Origin: Otatea glauca
Taxonomy: Eukaryota; Streptophyta; Magnoliopsida; Poales; Poaceae
Assembly (NCBI GenBank): GCA_036346275.1
Contig: CM070719.1
Span: forward strand, 1,922,001 to 1,986,000
Direction of reading: 5' to 3'
Length of the DNA stretch: 64,000 bases
Shown: positions 47,608-58,478 of the stretch, piece after piece
How the letters are laid out: every line of letters begins with the position of its first letter
Position numbering within the stretch: position 1 is the first letter of the stretch
The notes under the pieces: model-generated
Told to the model about the DNA's origin: nothing
The model's database searches: none
The model's input: the letters and a program-made list of their open reading frames with translations, nothing else
Translations under genes and position numbers: made by a program

Positions 47608-50207
47608 ATGTGGGGAGGAGAGGAGGCTGGCGGCGGCGGCGGAGCGGCGGCGGCGCCTCTGAGGGATATCAGGCGGTACAAGTGCGAGTTCTGCGATGTT
47701 GTTCGTTCCAAGAAGCGCTTGATCCGAGCCCATGTCCTCGAAAACCATAAGGTATGCATTCACTCATGGCATCTCTTTCCTTCAGATTTGTCTACTTCGT
47801 TCTTAGAAAAATTACTCGTGTTAGTGATTTATGGGAAAAATTTCAGTGACCTATACTAATACTACCGTGTGCTGAAGGATGAAGTAGATGATTACTGCGA
47901 AGGTGGTGGCGGTGTGCCGCGCAAAGAGATGAGCCACGATTGCAAGGAGTGCGGCGCGACGTTTAAGAAGCCGGCCCATCTGAGGCAACATATGCAGAGC
48001 CATTCACCTGAGGTATCTGCATAATGTTTAGAGTTTTAGTTATGCGTTCCCTCAAATGACCAGAATGCCGGATTGTTGGCCTTGGCCCAAGTTATATGTT
48101 ATCTGTTTTGTTGTTTAGTGGATATTTCATGCAAGAGCCAAAATAAGCACCATATGCTCTTTAGGAGTGGTGACTACAACAATGTTTTTAACAGTGAATA
48201 CTATGGAATATGAAGAGCTTCCATCTGACTGCTTTTGGCAGGATTGTTGGATGGCGTATGGTTTGGTTTGCTTAATTATACTGGTTTTTGCAGGCTATTT
48301 GTTGAGATATGGATGTGTGAAGCATTGGATCCCAAAGAACTCCAAAATGCATGAAGGCATTGAATGGACTAGTATCAGGATGGGGAGACCCTCCTGAGAA
48401 GCTCCATCAAGAATGCCTCGTTCACACGCTTCTTCAGGTTTGCTCATTCATGTCAAGCTGCTTATTCTAAGACTTTCCTTTTGTTCCAAGATGCTGTTAC
48501 ATGTGACATGTAACTACTTAGTATTCTCAAGCTACTAAAGCATCCTGTCTTAGCATGCACTGCCTTCATCATAGAATTACATCTATTTATTTTAGTCGTA
48601 TTGGATAATTGATGCTGCTGTGTCATTTGCAGTGCTATCACCACTTGTTAGTCTTTCGTTCAAATAGTTTTATCATGTTCATGGGGAAGATAATTGTGCT
48701 TTTGCTATTGAGTATATATGTATGCAAAACGTTTCTTATATTATTTCAAGTAAACTTTGCTTTGTATATAACTATTCTGATGCATATCCTTTCAAAAATA
48801 TTGCAGAGGCCCTTTTCCTGCCATGTAGATGGTTGCCCCTTCAGCTATAGCAGGAAGGACCATTTGAACCGGCACATACTTACTCATCAAGGAAAGCTAT
48901 TTACATGCCCTATGAAAGGATGCAACCGTAAGTTCAATATCAAGGGTAATATGCACAGACATGTTCAGGAAATTCATAAAGACGGCTCTCCTTGTGAAAA
49001 CAAGAAAGAATTCATCTGTCCAGAGGTTAACTGTGGGAAGATTTTCAAATTTGCTTCGAAGTTAAAGAAGCATGAGGATTCACATGGTGAGAATCTGACT
49101 TTTCATAATATTTCCATATTTTTTTACTGCATGTAAATAGCTTACAACTTTGCAACCCTGTAAATTGTTTTTTTCCTGCCTAGATCAATTTTTGGAGAAG
49201 GTTTTGTCATGTAATGTAACTAAGAAGTTCTGGACAATGGCATCTGACATTCTGACACCCCTTTTTTCTCTCAGCCAGATCGAACTCTTTAAAATATTTT
49301 GCAAAATTCTCAGTGTATTTGGGGATATTTTATCTCTTCAGCTCCAATTTGTGTTTTTCTTCTATTCTGCATGCACTATATATTTGCCGTTACTTGTGAG
49401 CATTTGAGAGTTGGAACTCAAATTTGTGTCATGATACACTTTTGTTACTTGTGGTGCAGTCAAGTTGGATTACACTGAAGTTATCTGCTGCGAACCAGGC
49501 TGCATGAAGACTTTTACTAATATGGAATGCCTCAAGGCCCATAACCAGTCTTGTCATCGATATGTTCAGTGTGATGCCTGTGGCACTAAACAGCTAAAGA
49601 AGAATTTCAAGCGTCATCAGCGAATGCATGAAGGTTCCTGTGTCACTGAGAGGGTTAAATGCCACTTTGAAGACTGCAAGTGCTCATTTTCAAAGGTGTG
49701 ATTTTTTATGGGTTGTTTATTTCTCTCCAATAGATTGCAAAGCTGCTTCTGTTTTTCATTCTTGATAACTTTGAACTGCAGAAATCCAATTTGGACAAGC
49801 ATGTTAAGGCGGTTCATGAGCAGAGTCAACCTTTCACATGCCAATTCTCTGGGTGTGGCAAGAAGTTTTCTTACAAGCATGTAAGGGACAATCATGAGAA
49901 ATCTAGTGCTCATGTGTACATTGAGGTAGCACAAACAAGCATTACCATATCATATGGTTTACCTCCTGTATCCATGACAGTCTCCCTCGGAACTGTAACT
50001 TGCACTAGGATGTATTTATGATTTCCCGTCAATTGTTCGCAGGGTGATTTTGAGGAGGCTGATGAGCAACGACCACGTTCAGTAGGCGGGCGGAAGAGGA
50101 AATCCATATCTGTCGAGAGTTTGATGCGGAAGAGGGTAGCTGCTCCTGATGACGCGCCTGCTTATGGTGATGGAACTGAGTATTTGAGATGGCTTCTCTC
50201 AGGTTGA
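47608..50207 (+). CDS. TFIIIA: Transcription factor IIIA, nine C2H2 zinc fingers
   Basis: Six exons in phase (47608-47751, 47878-48012, 48807-49086, 49460-49695, 49782-49925, 50043-50207) encode 367 residues. There are nine C2H2 fingers: CEFC..H, CKECGATFKKPAHLRQH, CHVDGCPFSYSRKDHLNRH, CPMKGCNRKFNIKGNMHRH, CPEVNCGKIFKFASKLKKH, CEPGCMKTFTNMECLKAH, CDACGTKQLKKNFKRH, CHFEDCKCSFSKKSNLDKH and CQFSGCGKKFSYKHVRDNH. This is the plant TFIIIA arrangement. The protein binds the 5S rDNA internal promoter for RNA polymerase III and also binds 5S rRNA. A basic segment (GGRKRKSIS) near the C-terminus looks like a nuclear signal. The tail ends TEYLRWLLSG. Intron 2 carries an alternative P5SM exon, so expression should be controlled by splicing. 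The ATG at 47608 is the first in frame. Confidence 0.96.
48294..48437 (+). promoter_or_regulatory. P5SM: P5SM: 5S-rRNA-mimic cassette exon of TFIIIA
   Basis: A 144-nt potential exon in intron 2 has acceptor TTTTTGCAG and donor CAG|GTTTGC. Its core resembles 5S rRNA: GGATCCCAAAGAACTCC mirrors GGATCCCATCAGAACTCC, and AGGATGGGGAGACCCTCCTG mirrors AGGATGGGTGACCTCCTG. Stems form between GTGTGAA (48315-48321) and TTCACAC (48421-48427), and between GCATT (48322-48326) and AATGC (48412-48416). If included after exon 2, TGA is the fourth codon, so inclusion should send the mRNA to nonsense-mediated decay. In land plants this element binds ribosomal protein L5, which promotes skipping of the exon and so links TFIIIA output to free 5S rRNA and L5. 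Confidence 0.93.
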
Positions 50208-51572
50208 TTCGTTCTGAACCAGGAGGGAGAAGACAGATGCAACGTCTTTGGACGCTCAACCATGCTTTCATAGTTTGGAACATCGGTAATGCTATTTTGC
50301 GTGTATAGGAAAAGAAAAGAAATATGATAGACCTGTATATACGGTGTCAGACATGATAGTGGTTATATCAAGCCTTCACAAGAGGCAAATATGTCAGTTC
50401 TAATTGCCTCACCTACTTATATCTATATCAGTGAAGTTGCTACATTGGCTGATGTTGCAACGAGCGATCCCAATCTTGTTGCCAGACGTGTAAGGTTTAG
50501 CCGTGCAACTTAAGACAAATATATGGTTTCTAACATATCACGGCTCTAGCCTGAAGTCTATGTTAGTGTCACAGCTCACAAGTCGAGACAGTTTTTTTCC
50601 TTTAAGACCCCCATAATTTAGCACTCGTTGGTCCCTTCGGTTTCTGACATATACGAGATTGTAATTACTAAAAGGTACATGTTATGAATTTGCGTTCTTT
50701 GTTTTTTTTTTCTTTTTCCTGTAATTTCACAGCTCCCTGTCTGATGCAAGTTCTCTCGTGCATGTTGCTGCTTCTACAAACACCTCCCAGGTGATACTGA
50801 AAATCCCAGTGCAACACAAGCTATTGTCTGTTGAACATCAAAATGCTCAACATCATCCTAGCAAAAATCTTGAGTGCAAGTAAGAATGCGTTTGGTTTAA
50901 AAGCAAAGTGCGGATAGGATGGTCTTATTCATCTTTTTCCACATATCTCACTATTTGGTTAAATAGATGGGTAGACGAGAGCAGTCAATTATCAGGAATA
51001 TATATTCCTCATAGATGAGGGATGAGTCTATCCTATGAATTTAACTGGATGAGTCTATTCAACTTTCATCCCACTAATCAAATTTGAACTCTCATTGTAT
51101 CCACCGTTGAATTCTTATCCTTTCAACTAAACAAAAATTTAGCTCATTTCTCATATCTCCAAACATGAACTTAGATAGTTTATCCCTATTAAGATAGATA
51201 GTCATATTCTATTGTCCTTGAATAAAATGGACCCTAAACCATAAAGAACCTGTTTGGCTCTAAGGAATTCCATAGAAAACAGTGCATGGCTCGGAGGAGT
51301 TTCAGAGAGAACAGTACATGCGTTGATTTCGCACAAAACTACAATATAGGGCAATTTGCCAATTTCAATCACTCACATTTCTTTCCAAAACCAGAGTGCG
51401 TCAGAATCTCACCAACACGATAATACGGTAGTATGCGTTTATGGGTGTTTCTACTACACGTGTCCCAAACTGACAACAAATGGCAACATAACTCTGCAAA
51501 GAAAAAAAGGAGCTCCCTTTTAGCCGCACATGTATCTGAAACACAAAGAATGGCAGCCTCGTCGTCGACGGA
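50208..51572. other. Convergent spacer between TFIIIA and uL10
   Basis: The spacer contains the 3' UTRs of both genes. The part around 50885-51240 (starting ATGCGTTTGGTTTAAAAGC) looks like a decayed MITE, but matching ends were not established. No coding sequence was seen. Confidence 0.4.
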
Positions 51573-52145
51573 TCACTTCTCCGCCACGGCCTCCTCGGAG
51601 GCCCGCTTGTCGCCCTGCGCCATGGCCTCCTGGCGCGCGCGGAGGGCGGCGAGGACGTTGACGGCGGGCATCTGGAGGCAGCCGAGGAGGTACTGGTAGG
51701 ACTGCGCCCTGGTGGGCATGGACTCGAGCTGCGTGAAGTCGTCGGGGCCGTAGAGGCGGCCCTCGTAGACGGCGCCGGTGAAGTCGTTGAGCTGGAGCCG
51801 CCACTCCTTTTGGAAGTCGCGGTACGGCCGGAGCGCCGGCGGGATCTCGTCCGACCGCACGAACAGCCACGCGTTCATGCCGCGCGCGCAGGGCCGGAGC
51901 GCCTCCCACCGCGTCCCGGCCACCGCGGCCGCCACGTCGGAGTTCTTCGCCACCAGCAGCCGCGCCGTCGGCGGCAGCGACGCGCGGATGCTGCGGAGCT
52001 GCGCCACCGTGAAGCCGTGGCACCAGATGCCCGCCAGGAGCTGGCACCCGTCCAGCTCGCGGCGGAGCACCTCCTGTCGCGCCAGCTCCGCCGCCACGCG
52101 TATCGATGGCAGCGCGGACGCGGCGGCGCTGCGCACGGACGTCAT
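51573..52145 (-). CDS. Ribosomal protein uL10 (L10), organellar type
   Basis: One intronless exon of 190 codons has ATG at 52145 and TGA at 51573-51575. The sequence fits bacterial-type uL10, the base of the L7/L12 stalk: an N-terminal helix (ELARQEVLRRELDGCQLLAG), then FTVAQLRSIRASLPP, LLVAKNSDVAAAVAGTRWE and RGMNAWLFVRSDEIPPAL. The Ala/Ser/Arg-rich first 20 residues suggest organelle import, and the plant family is usually placed in mitochondria. Chloroplast targeting cannot be excluded. The GC-rich codons produce long opposite-strand ORFs, which are not genes. Confidence 0.8.
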   Translation of the reverse strand: MTSVRSAAASALPSIRVAAELARQEVLRRELDGCQLLAGIWCHGFTVAQLRSIRASLPPTARLLVAKNSDVAAAVAGTRWEALRPCARGMNAWLFVRSDEIPPALRPYRDFQKEWRLQLNDFTGAVYEGRLYGPDDFTQLESMPTRAQSYQYLLGCLQMPAVNVLAALRARQEAMAQGDKRASEEAVAEK

Positions 52146-54148
52146 GGTCGGCGGCGGCGGCGGCGGCGAGGGCTCTGGGATGATGCGAGGGCGTGTATGA
52201 TCTTCGAGTCGAGAAATGGGTCGCGAGTTGGTACTGCCATGTGTAACTAATGGGCCGGGCTGGTCTTAACTAGGCCGTAATGTTTAATTATAGCCCAATT
52301 CTAGAACTAACGGGCTTACATCACATCGACTATTCATTCATTTTGTTTAGTACTTTATGGGCCTGTCAGAAGACCAAATTTTTCTTATGCCTGTCTGGGC
52401 TGAATACATGAACCCTTTGAAAATATCTAAAACAAAATCTCTAACAAAAAAAATAAAAAATTCCGATGACTATGAGACACTTTCCTCACCTTTCTAACAC
52501 TAGTATAGTTAGTGCCCTGTCTTTCGGTTTCCTTTTCCCAGCACGTAATATATGGTCTTTTTCTTTTCTAGAACGTTTGTTTTCTTTTCCTTAATTCCAG
52601 GATATTTGTTTCCTTTTCCTTGAGATGATGCTGGAGGTGGGGGAGATCTGTTGTAGGCCACAGAGATGAGTTAGACACATTAAACAATGGCCATCGGATG
52701 TGGGTGAGTAAAGCTGAGGAAAGATCTGAGAGGTTAATTTTGATGGAGGCAAATTTCTGGGGACGTTTCGCTGGGTGCATGAAGATTAGGCTATCTCTAG
52801 TGGGGTGCATTATTTGGGGTGGACATAGAAAAGAATACTTAGGTGCATTATAAAGGGGTATAGATTCACCCTCTCTCCTCAAATCCCTCCTCACGTCTAA
52901 AAATCTCTAATAAAAAAAATAAAAAATAGCCTATGAAAAACAAATTGACATGTTGAGCATCCTAACAATCTTCCTTCGTTGTACACGGTGGAGATAGGAT
53001 GCAAACAAGGTGATAAAAGCTAATAGCATGGTGGAAGCTAAGCTCGATAGTAGAGACACTGTGTGGGATAAGATGGAGCTCGACCAGGAACTGCGGTGAG
53101 TCATACAAGTTAAGTCTAACACAATAATTTGACGTGCTAGGTAATATTATTTTTATCATAGTAAAATACGGGTATCGATAGCATAAAGTTTCGAGACACT
53201 GAATACATCTATTCTAAAACAAACATGTTTCTATGACTAGAGGCAGTAAACAATACGACTTTCGTAGGCAGACATAATTCGTGTGTTGCAGACGCTGAGC
53301 CTAAGACGTCGTGAGCCCATGCTATTTTTGCCAGATTGGGTTGTTCGTGCCCCAGATCTATCCGGAGAAATTCTATCGGGATAGTAGCGTGAACCCATGA
53401 TGTAGTGATCATCCCGTATGTGACACGAGCGACGGTGACGGATTGTGCAATTGGTGTTGGTGCTGCGTCCCCATCAAATGAAATGTTATCTGAATGTTGG
53501 TTCTGGTCGATGTTTCATCTGCCACTAAAATTGGTTAATTAATTAATTAATAATAAGGGATATATGGAACGAGATGACAGAGTCAGTGCTAGCTCTTAAT
53601 TGTTTGCTGCATCATGCATGCATGTATGCCTCTGGACAGCTCTATTTAGTGTAGTAGTATTTGGCATGATCTCTTTGTTTATCAGCATCAAAGCCCAGTA
53701 TAAAATCTTCAGGATATGTGGTTCTTGTATATATTCATCCATTGTGTTGATCGAGATTCTATAAACAATTAAAACAGGATTTTTTTTTTCAGAAAAAAGT
53801 GATTGACGGGGAAGAGCTCTCTAGTGCACTTTGCTTCAGACACGCCACCGTTGACGAAGCCATGATCAACTCTGCATTAACAGCCTCTCTAACACAAACT
53901 CCCCCGTCCCACGATGGCACGATACAGGTCCAAAGGCCACCGTACGTGTAGAATAAGGAGACACTGAATATAAGAAAAAGGTTAACTTTATTGGACATAG
54001 ATGCTTCTGTTAAATGACATACTACAAATACCTATCTACTTTTTTTTAAGGAAGGGTACACAGTGAACATATTGCAATATCTTTGATTCCCGCGAAGAAC
54101 TTATATTTTGAGGCTACGCTTTCTAAAAATAAAGACTTATGTTGCAGG

Positions 54149-54963
54149 TAGGGATGAAAACGGGTCGGATAGTTTCTGACTGATCCGAACAATTTTTGGA
54201 TACAGATTCTGTTGGATCAGATATTTGTCGGATAATATCGGATCGGAAACGAATACGGATTTTTTTCTATCGGATACGGATACAGATTTTTTAACTCACT
54301 ATCCGTCGAATACGAATTTGAATAATCCGGATATTTATGGGCCGGATTATCTGAATATGCATGTGGGCCGGGCCAAGGCTACTCTTTTCGTCCAAAAAGA
54401 TTTTAGAATTTCAAAATCGTTTTCTAATTTAATTAATCTAAAAATCAAATTTCAATTATTAAAATGGGCAAACCAGCTCCAAAAATTATGATTTTTTAGA
54501 AAAGTTCCTCACACAATCTATCATTAAAAAAATTATTTTTAAGATTTTATCTGCTTTTAATTTTTCTCAAAAATTTAAACACTGCTGTTCTTAATAGGAA
54601 AATATTTTAAATAGGTAGCTAAAAATGCATAAAACTCATAAATACATAATTTATTATTTTAAACATGATTTGACATAGAATACAAATCTTAAGTCATTAC
54701 ATGTTCTCATGAATGTTTGGAGCAAATAAACTAGTTATGTTTTTTTTATTTTATGTGTACAATTTAAAGGGTTTTCATGTTTCGATAAATATTTGTGACC
54801 GTATTCATTTCGATTCGTATTCACTCTATATTTATATTCGACATTATTTGTATTTATATTCATATCCGGGTTATCCGTATTTATATCCATATTAGAAAAA
54901 AAATATAAAAATAAATATGATAAAGTTATTATTTATCCGTATTCCATCTGTTCTCATCTGTAG
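54149..54963. mobile_element. AT-rich element with TAGGGATGAAAACGG end
   Basis: The left end TAGGGATGAAAACGGGTCGG and the right end, read inward, CTACAGATGAGAACAGATGG are roughly inverted. The interior carries many GGATA/TATCC motifs (CGGATACGGATACAG, TATCCGTATTTATATCC). It resembles a common grass hAT-like repeat. The target duplication is unclear. Confidence 0.5.
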
Positions 54964-55545
54964 GACTGAAGGAGTAATTTTCTGCAAACGAGGCTTATCG
55001 TACTAGTGAAACTACAACTGGCAAGCAACAACAAAAGGTGGATGGTACCAATCTAAAGTTTACACATAACAATATACAACTGGTTCAAATTTATATCATC
55101 TGGTTCTGTGTAATAGACGTTGTCTCTTGCTTGCCCATGTTATCTACCAAATAGGCTTCACTTTCAACCAATTGGTACTTGGTAAAAAAAAAAATGATGT
55201 ACTTTTGATCTAGCAGTTTCCATGCACCGTACTAGTAGAGTAGTAGTTAGTACAACTGAATAATTTGGCACGGAGTACAAAATGTAAGAATAGGCTGATT
55301 AAATCAAAATCATTAAGACCAGTGTAATCATACTGTTGCATTTTTAATAAAGGATGGCATACTAAAACTAGTACATGCGCTATGTTTCATAGTATATTAC
55401 ATTTCTGCAGAGTATGGAAGAATATATCCGTTAAATAAAGCAGGGTACAAACAATCGGACCACTTTTAAAAAGAACTCTTTCGAGTACAACTAATACAAG
55501 GAATCAATCTCCAACATAAACAATCCGGTTAGGCCTAATATAGTA

Positions 55546-55777
55546 CTCTCTTCGTTCTTTCTTACTTCTTAGAATCTGCACCATCAAAGTTTGACTCCCG
55601 ATAGGTTTAAAATTGTTTAAAATTATCAAGATTAGCTATGTAAGAGTTATATCATTAGAATTTTCTTTTAAAATATTTTAATTTTATTATTATATTTAAT
55701 GTAAAGTTATAAAAAGTAACAACCAAAATCGCATCTTATTAAACAATCAGAAACGAGAAATAAAAAAGCAGAGGGAG
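55546..55777. mobile_element. Stowaway-like MITE
   Basis: The element begins CTCTCTTCGTTCTTTCTTAC and ends with the complement of CTCCCTCTGCTTTT, inside TA duplications. At 232 bp and AT-rich, it fits the CTCCCTCC family. Confidence 0.7.
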
Positions 55778-57261
55778 TACTACTGGTACAACATATCATT
55801 TTTTTAATCTCATCTGATCCATGTCATGCCATAAGATTATTGCTATCCGATTGGGAATTAACGTAAGCAGTGACGCACCGCAGAGCTGCAAAAAAAAATA
55901 GTAACATATTTCCTCTGGAGGAATCATGCGAAAAGGAGAGGGAGACTGACCATGGAAGCAAAACAGGACAGCCCCAATCCTTAAGAAATCCAAATTGGGG
56001 TTTATTTATCTTCTTTTTAAAACAAATTAATCATTTTCTTGTCACTGCTATGCATACGAATGATTCCTTCTACAAAACCGTTACAAACGTCGCTGACAGG
56101 GCAGCCCCAACAACTTGTTTTTTTAAGGAAGAAAGATTGTTTCAAGTGAAGGGTTGGCTAGCAAATTGTACTAATCAATTTGATGCTTTGGGGCTCGTAC
56201 TGTCTCTCGTCGTCGCAGATGGGTGGTTCAGTGGTTGTACTTTCAGTTTTCAGCTATTCTCCCCATGGTACCTGACCTGATGGTCGTTTGTCGGTGATCT
56301 AATGGAGCTGTTGTCTGAATATTTTTAGGGGATCCTTTCCGGGAAGGAATAATGAAGGGACAGAACTGACGGAGGTATCAACAAACTATAATGTTACATG
56401 TCGACATCTGTACGACAGTTTTCATGGCCATTCAGAAACTGTATTCTGCAGCTCAAGAGTATGTAAAGATGATTTTTTTTTTTTGAAAAAAAGGTTCACA
56501 ACTGGAGCTACTAAGTAAGAGAGAGGAACTTAAAACCAAGGTTGGAACTCAATTTCTTTTGTATGAAACGTGAGACGTACAAACTAAATTAGTGCTCTCT
56601 CAAAAAAAAAGGAACCCCTTTGGTTCAGAACCGCGTCTGCTGAGACCAAATTTGCCCTATCTTGCTTGCGTAACAAAAAGCAGCCTCAACCGCTAAGCTA
56701 TATCAAGCGACTCCCTCGGTATTCTTATTCTCGACATTTCCTTGTCAATTAGATCTCATGTTTCTTCCCTAGTAAAGTTGATGCGGACCTCCTCATCAGA
56801 ACGAACAAATAATTGACAACTTGCGGTGCAATTTGTGCATAGTAAACACCTTTAGAGGCATATGGAAGAAAGTAAACAAAAAACAAGAAGGCCATGGGAT
56901 TGCAGGAGGCCAGCAGATCTAGTACTACCTTTGCAGTGCATGTTGAAGCAACAGAATTAGAGATGGAACGAATGAATACAAGCGAGCATGCATGCACGAC
57001 TCTTGATGCAGTCGCAATTTGGGACGGAATCTATCTATCTAGTAGGAAATCTTAGGACTTGCTTCAGAAAAATTTTGTGTTCCTTCACGTGACGGATTCA
57101 TTCGAGTTTCCACCAACTTTTGGCCGTCCAGTGACCCGACGCCGACAGCTGCCATCGGTTCTTTTTTGTTACAAGACACACGCTAAGGAAATGAACAGAG
57201 ACTCTGCGACCTTAGAAACGTAGACACACGCTTTCTCACAACGTATACACGTATATATCCT

Positions 57262-57480
57262 TTTAAATTAGGGTTTTAAAAACATCACCCGGATGTTTTC
57301 TTAGCAAAAAAGCATTCAAATTTTGGAGCATTGGATCTGTGGTGAGATCCGTAAGACGTAAAAGGAGGTGGGATTGTGTTTTGATGGATGGTTTGATACT
57401 TTGATCCAAAGGTCTAAAATTTAGATATCGATAAGAAACAAAACATCCGGATGATGGCTAGACACTCCCTTTAAATTATT
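57262..57480. mobile_element. Small foldback element (CATCCGGATG ends)
   Basis: The block AACATCACCCGGATGTTTTC (57281-57300) is mirrored by AAACATCCGGATGATGGC (57440-57458). Together with the adjacent CTTAGC/AAGAA sequence these form an imperfect inverted repeat around an interior of about 140 bp. The exact ends are not fixed. Confidence 0.45.
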
Positions 57481-58478
57481 CTCATGAGAAACGCTAAATG
57501 GATCGAACCTAGACCCAATGGACAAGCATCTCGTACCCTCTTACGTCGGGTAATTTCACCATATCTGACAAAAGGCTTTTCACCTCACAAATCACAGCAG
57601 CATCGCATCGAATTTAACAGCAGACGAGGTCATGTGTCACACGCCATGCAACAGTTCACCAGAGACAGATTCTTTTTTAGCTTTACTTTTTACCTTGTAC
57701 GAGGCCGGTTTGCAAGGAAGAATTCAATAAGAAATAATTCAATTTCCGTAGAAATGGGACAAATTTCCGTCGGGACCTTGTCAGTTTTCTTTTTTGTCGC
57801 GTGCAATTTTGATCAATGTACACCTTCATGCCCTTCAATCTTTCCGGCAATCATCCATTTCACAGTGATAAGTTTGCATTGGAGATTAGCACTATAACTT
57901 TTTTTTTTAGAGATTTGACATTTATAGTCATACTTTGACATGATCAAAGTAAAAGGGCTTAGACAATCTAGTACTCCAAATATGAATTCTGTACTGTATG
58001 ATTTCAAATATAAGTACAGCTACAAGCATATATTCTTGCACCAAATGCTTCCCCATCCATTAGAGCCAAATCTTGTAACAGTGCAAGAACAAACAACAGT
58101 ACAAATCCAGTGGTAGTTGGCTCCAAAGCAAGAACAAGAACCAAGTGACAGCCAAGAAAGGAACTGGAATAATTCCCCCAAGTAAAGGTTGTTCTTATCC
58201 TATGATACATGTACTATTTAATTTCAGTAACAATTCTCTACAACAACGTATAAATCAATCTCGGATGGTGAGGTGATGTTAGTTTCCAGCAGCAAGAATT
58301 CTCGGAGCAGTTGATGCAGACAGCGCATAGAGAGGAATATTTCACTTGGGCAGTATGCAAATACGGTCATGAATCCAATCCACTACAAGAAACCACGCCG
58401 GCGCAGAACCGAAAACGTTGCAACGCCGGGAGGAAAACAGATGCCGGTTTCCCGGCAAATTTACAGTGTGGATTCTAT

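Larger units (their letters stand above)
52146..58478. other. Intergenic region between uL10 and the AP2 gene
   Basis: This is 6.3 kb without a recognisable gene. Transposon pieces at 54149, 55546 and 57262 are listed separately. Other open frames here are short and carry no known domain. The part next to 58478 is the AP2 3' UTR. Confidence 0.45.

Noticed and set aside
48167..48397. 76-codon ORF in TFIIIA intron 2
   Set aside because: It overlaps the P5SM exon by chance. The RNA structure, not the peptide, explains the conservation.
51520..52250. Long ORFs overlapping uL10 on both strands
   Set aside because: GC-rich codon bias makes the other frames open. Only the 190-codon minus-strand frame matches a known family.
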